A stretch of DNA of 64,000 bases from Primula veris (taxonomy: Eukaryota; Streptophyta; Magnoliopsida; Ericales; Primulaceae). Below the pieces are notes generated by a model. It worked only from the letters and a program-made list of their open reading frames with translations, was not told the DNA's origin and did not search any database. The stretch is taken from assembly GCA_963682055.1 (NCBI GenBank), contig OY821743.1, positions 36,070,702-36,134,701 of the forward strand, in the 5' to 3' direction. Positions 61,167 to 64,000 of this stretch are shown one piece after another; position 1 is the stretch's first letter; the number at the start of each line of letters is the position of its first letter. A program made the position numbers and the translations under genes.

Positions 61167-64000
61167 TAATTCATATTCTTCAACTTGAATTTCATGAATT
61201 GAGTTAAATACAATTGGTTATATAGTTTTGAGACTCTAAACTAAGTAAAGGTATGTGAGAAAAAGGCCTTGTTCTTTTGCAAAGTTTAAGTGAAATTGTG
61301 TTTGTTTTTGCTTTTTAGTTTTTATATAACATGGAGTATTTGGTTGACTAGTTTGATCATCTGCCTGAAACTTTCTGTAATTTTTGAACTGGGATCAACG
61401 TAGCCGAAAGCTTTTTTTTATGCAGCTTTTTAGTAATTAAGTTGGCTTATTCGAGATAGCGAAAAATTTGGTTTATTTTGCTGAAATAGATCAAGGGAAA
61501 GATTTTATGTTCATGTTAGAATTCGAAAAATTCTCAGCTTTTCAGCTGTTCAACCAATAAAGATTAAAACTTGTAAGTAAAAAAGATGAATTAGTTGAGC
61601 TTAACGTCTCAACCAAACAGAATCTTACTAGGCCTCAAATAACTAGAATCTTAGTTTTATTGAACTATCTCTACGTATAGCAAAGTGAGAATAGCTACTT
61701 AGAATGATAGTGTGTTTTTTTGCTTATTTTAAAAAAGTTTGTAATGTGGTCCTCGTCAAGCTGTGAGTCTGCGATAGGTTTAAATATAGCTATCGGAAGT
61801 TTGGCTCTGGTAGAAAGTGGAAATAAATAGAAGCATCTTATAGTTTCGCGCGCCTCAATTTTAATGATATCAGTACAGGTATTTAAGAGTCTTTTTACGT
61901 TTTCGAATAGATTGAAATTTGGTCAACATTAAGTGATCGATATGCAATTGAGGTTTCTCATAATAGCTCTTTTAAGTTTGCTTAGCTTCCCATCTCAATC
62001 TGTACATGAACGTGTATAATTCAATAGGAAAGTTTTGATTTCCCCTTTCCGCTTGGTATAATTTGCTACAGAAACTATAAGTCTTTTAATGTTGGTGAAA
62101 AGTCTGATCTTTTATCATTAAGCAATTAACATGTGATCGATTTTAATCTCTTAGCTATATTAAGTTTTAATAGGTTTCCTCACCTCAATCAATCAAAACT
62201 GTCTACATTTCAGTAAGAAAGATTTACTTTTGTTTTTACCACTATGCCTGGCACAAAGGTAATTGATATTTTTTACTATTTTGTATTACATATTTTCACC
62301 TTGAATTTCATGAATTGAGTTAGATACTATTGGTTATAAATTTTTGAGACTCTAATTCAGTTGTTCTCAAGGTATGTGATAAAAAGCCTTGTTATTTTGC
62401 AACTTTTAAGTTAAATTGTGTTTATTTTTGCTTTTTATATAACATGAAGTATTTGGTTGACCGGTTTTTGAAGAGTTTGATTATCTGCCTTAAAATTTCT
62501 GTAATTCTTGAACTGGGATCAACCGAGCCGAAAGCTCATTTTTTTGATGCAGCTTTTCAGGAATTAAGTTGGCTTATTCGAAACAGCGGAAAATTGGGTT
62601 GGTTTTGGTGAAATAGATTAAGAAAAAATTTGTGCTCATATCAGGAAATCGATAAAATCTCAGCTTTTAAGCTGTTCAGCCAATAAAGATTAAAATCTGT
62701 AAGTAGAAAGATGAATTAGTTGGGCTTAACGTCTCAACCAAACAGAACATTACTAGGCCTTAAATAAGTAAATCTAAGTTTTTTTTGAATTATCTCTACT
62801 TATAGCAAAATAAGAATAGCTACTTCCAATGACAGTGTCTTTTTTTACTTCCTTTTAAAAAGTTTGTAATGTGGTCATCGTCAAGCTGTGAGTCTGTGAT
62901 TGGTTTAAATATAGCTATCGGAAGTTTGGCTCTGGTAGAAAGTGGAAATAAATAGAAGCATCGTATAGTTTCGCGCGCCTCAATTGTAATGATATGATAT
63001 CAGTACAGATATTAAGAGTCTTCTTACGTTGTCGAAAATATTAAAATTTGGTCATCATTAAGCAATCGATGTGGGATTGTCGTTATTTATGATAGCTCTT
63101 TTAAGTTTGCTTAGCTTCCCACCTCAACTGTACATGAACATGTATAATTCAATAGGAAAGTATTGATTTTTCCCCATTACGCTTGGTATAATTTGCTGTA
63201 GAATTTATGAGTCTTGATGCTGGTGAAAAGTCTGATCTTTCATCATTAAGCAATTAATATGTCATCGATTTTAGTCTCTTAGCTACGGTAAGTTTTAATA
63301 GGTTTCACCACCTCAATCAATGAAAACTGTCCACATTTCAATAAGAAAGATTCACTTTTGTTTTTCGCAGTATGCTTTGTAGAAACCGGTACAACTAGTC
63401 TTTAAAGTTGTCTAAAAACTTCGAAACTTGGTCATCCCTGAGCTTTTGATATTTAAAGTGTGCATAGCTTTTTCCACCCCGATCTTACATACTTTTATAC
63501 TTTAAGGAGAAAGATTGGATTTTTTTCCGTATTACTCTTTGCACAATTCAATCCATCTGCCCAGGTCCTTTTATATTGTTGAAAAAACTTTGATAAATGG
63601 TCATCATTAAGCTATTAATACGTGTTAGATACTAATCATGGTGTATCCTTTTCAGTTTACGTAGCTACCCCCACATCATTTGTACTTGATTATGTATAAT
63701 TCAACAATAAAGAATCATTTTTCCCTTTACCCTTTACATAATTAGTTTCAGCAAGTGTGAGGTTTTGATGGCTATCAATATGTGATACTGATTATAATCA
63801 TGATAGCGCTTTTAAGTTTGCATAGCCTACCCCTTACCAATTGTATATGATCATGGATATTTCAATAAAACAGATTAAATTATTTTTGCATTACGCTTAG
63901 CATAGTTCAGTATAGCACTGTGACTTTTTTTTATGTTGTCAAGAAGTTTGAAATATGGTCATCATTTTAGTATGGATTCATTATAGCTCTTTTAAATTTT
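61165..64000. repeat. Nested tandem duplication running off the window
   Basis: A block of about 1.12 kb is duplicated: TTGAATTTCATGAATTGAGT at 61185 and 62301, GTAATGTGGTC at 61741 and 62866, GCTTAGCTTCCC near 61980 and 63109. Within and beyond it, a shorter degenerate unit of roughly 165-190 nt recurs to the window end (TATAGCTCTTTTAAGTTTGC, then CATGTATAATTCAAT, then TTTGGTCATCATTAAGC). MITE-like pieces (AGGCCTTGTT and the inverse of AGGCCTAGTAAG) occur in both large copies, at about 61265-61637 and 62384-62762. No ORF of note. Confidence 0.8.

Overview
This window looks like nuclear DNA of a flowering plant, most likely a core eudicot. It is strongly AT-rich, its genes are split by AT-rich GT-AG introns, its protein families are plant-specific or plant-typical, and the space between genes is filled with MITE-like, hAT-like, CACTA-like and Helitron-like debris. 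I cannot name the species. No tRNA gene, rRNA gene, CRISPR array, intact transposase or reverse transcriptase was recognised.

Six apparently intact protein genes were rebuilt exon by exon. From left to right they are: two tandem SABATH carboxyl methyltransferases on the minus strand (508-3973 and 5628-8438); inositol-pentakisphosphate 2-kinase IPK1 on the plus strand (15229-19354, with a non-coding first exon ending at 12669 and a 2.5 kb leader intron made of tandem repeats); a bifunctional nuclease of the BBD family on the minus strand (21102-24426), tail to tail with IPK1; a bHLH110-like transcription factor on the minus strand (30190-37459); and a cyclin T on the minus strand (52306-55768). 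A decayed F-box/DUF295 gene lies at about 49030-49975. In each of the six genes the exon phases add up to one continuous reading frame.

The genes do not form a pathway. They are ordinary plant neighbours: specialised-metabolite methylation (SABATH), phytate synthesis (IPK1), basal defence and nucleic-acid turnover (BBD), transcriptional control (bHLH110-like), and RNA polymerase II CTD kinase control (cyclin T with its CDK). The SABATH pair is a tandem duplication whose introns still align. A MITE entered the last intron of one copy only, so it arrived after the duplication or was lost from the other copy.

The repeat structures are the unusual part. (1) The IPK1 leader intron is an array of roughly 20 units of about 72 bp, each with an acceptor-like T-tract and AG joined directly to a donor-like GTAAG, nested in a 429-430 bp higher-order repeat that also copies the sequence at the exon 1 splice donor. 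(2) A hAT-like element (59534-60809) with a perfect 8-bp target duplication carries a 268-bp tandem array. (3) Small elements ending in CAGGGGCGG-like termini show 8-9 bp target duplications, and two of them contain tRNA-like A and B boxes. (4) One MITE family with a GTTTGGTTGCAGCTTTTAAG-like end sits repeatedly in introns or leaders of IPK1, BBD and cyclin T. (5) The right edge (61165-64000) is a nested tandem duplication running off the window.
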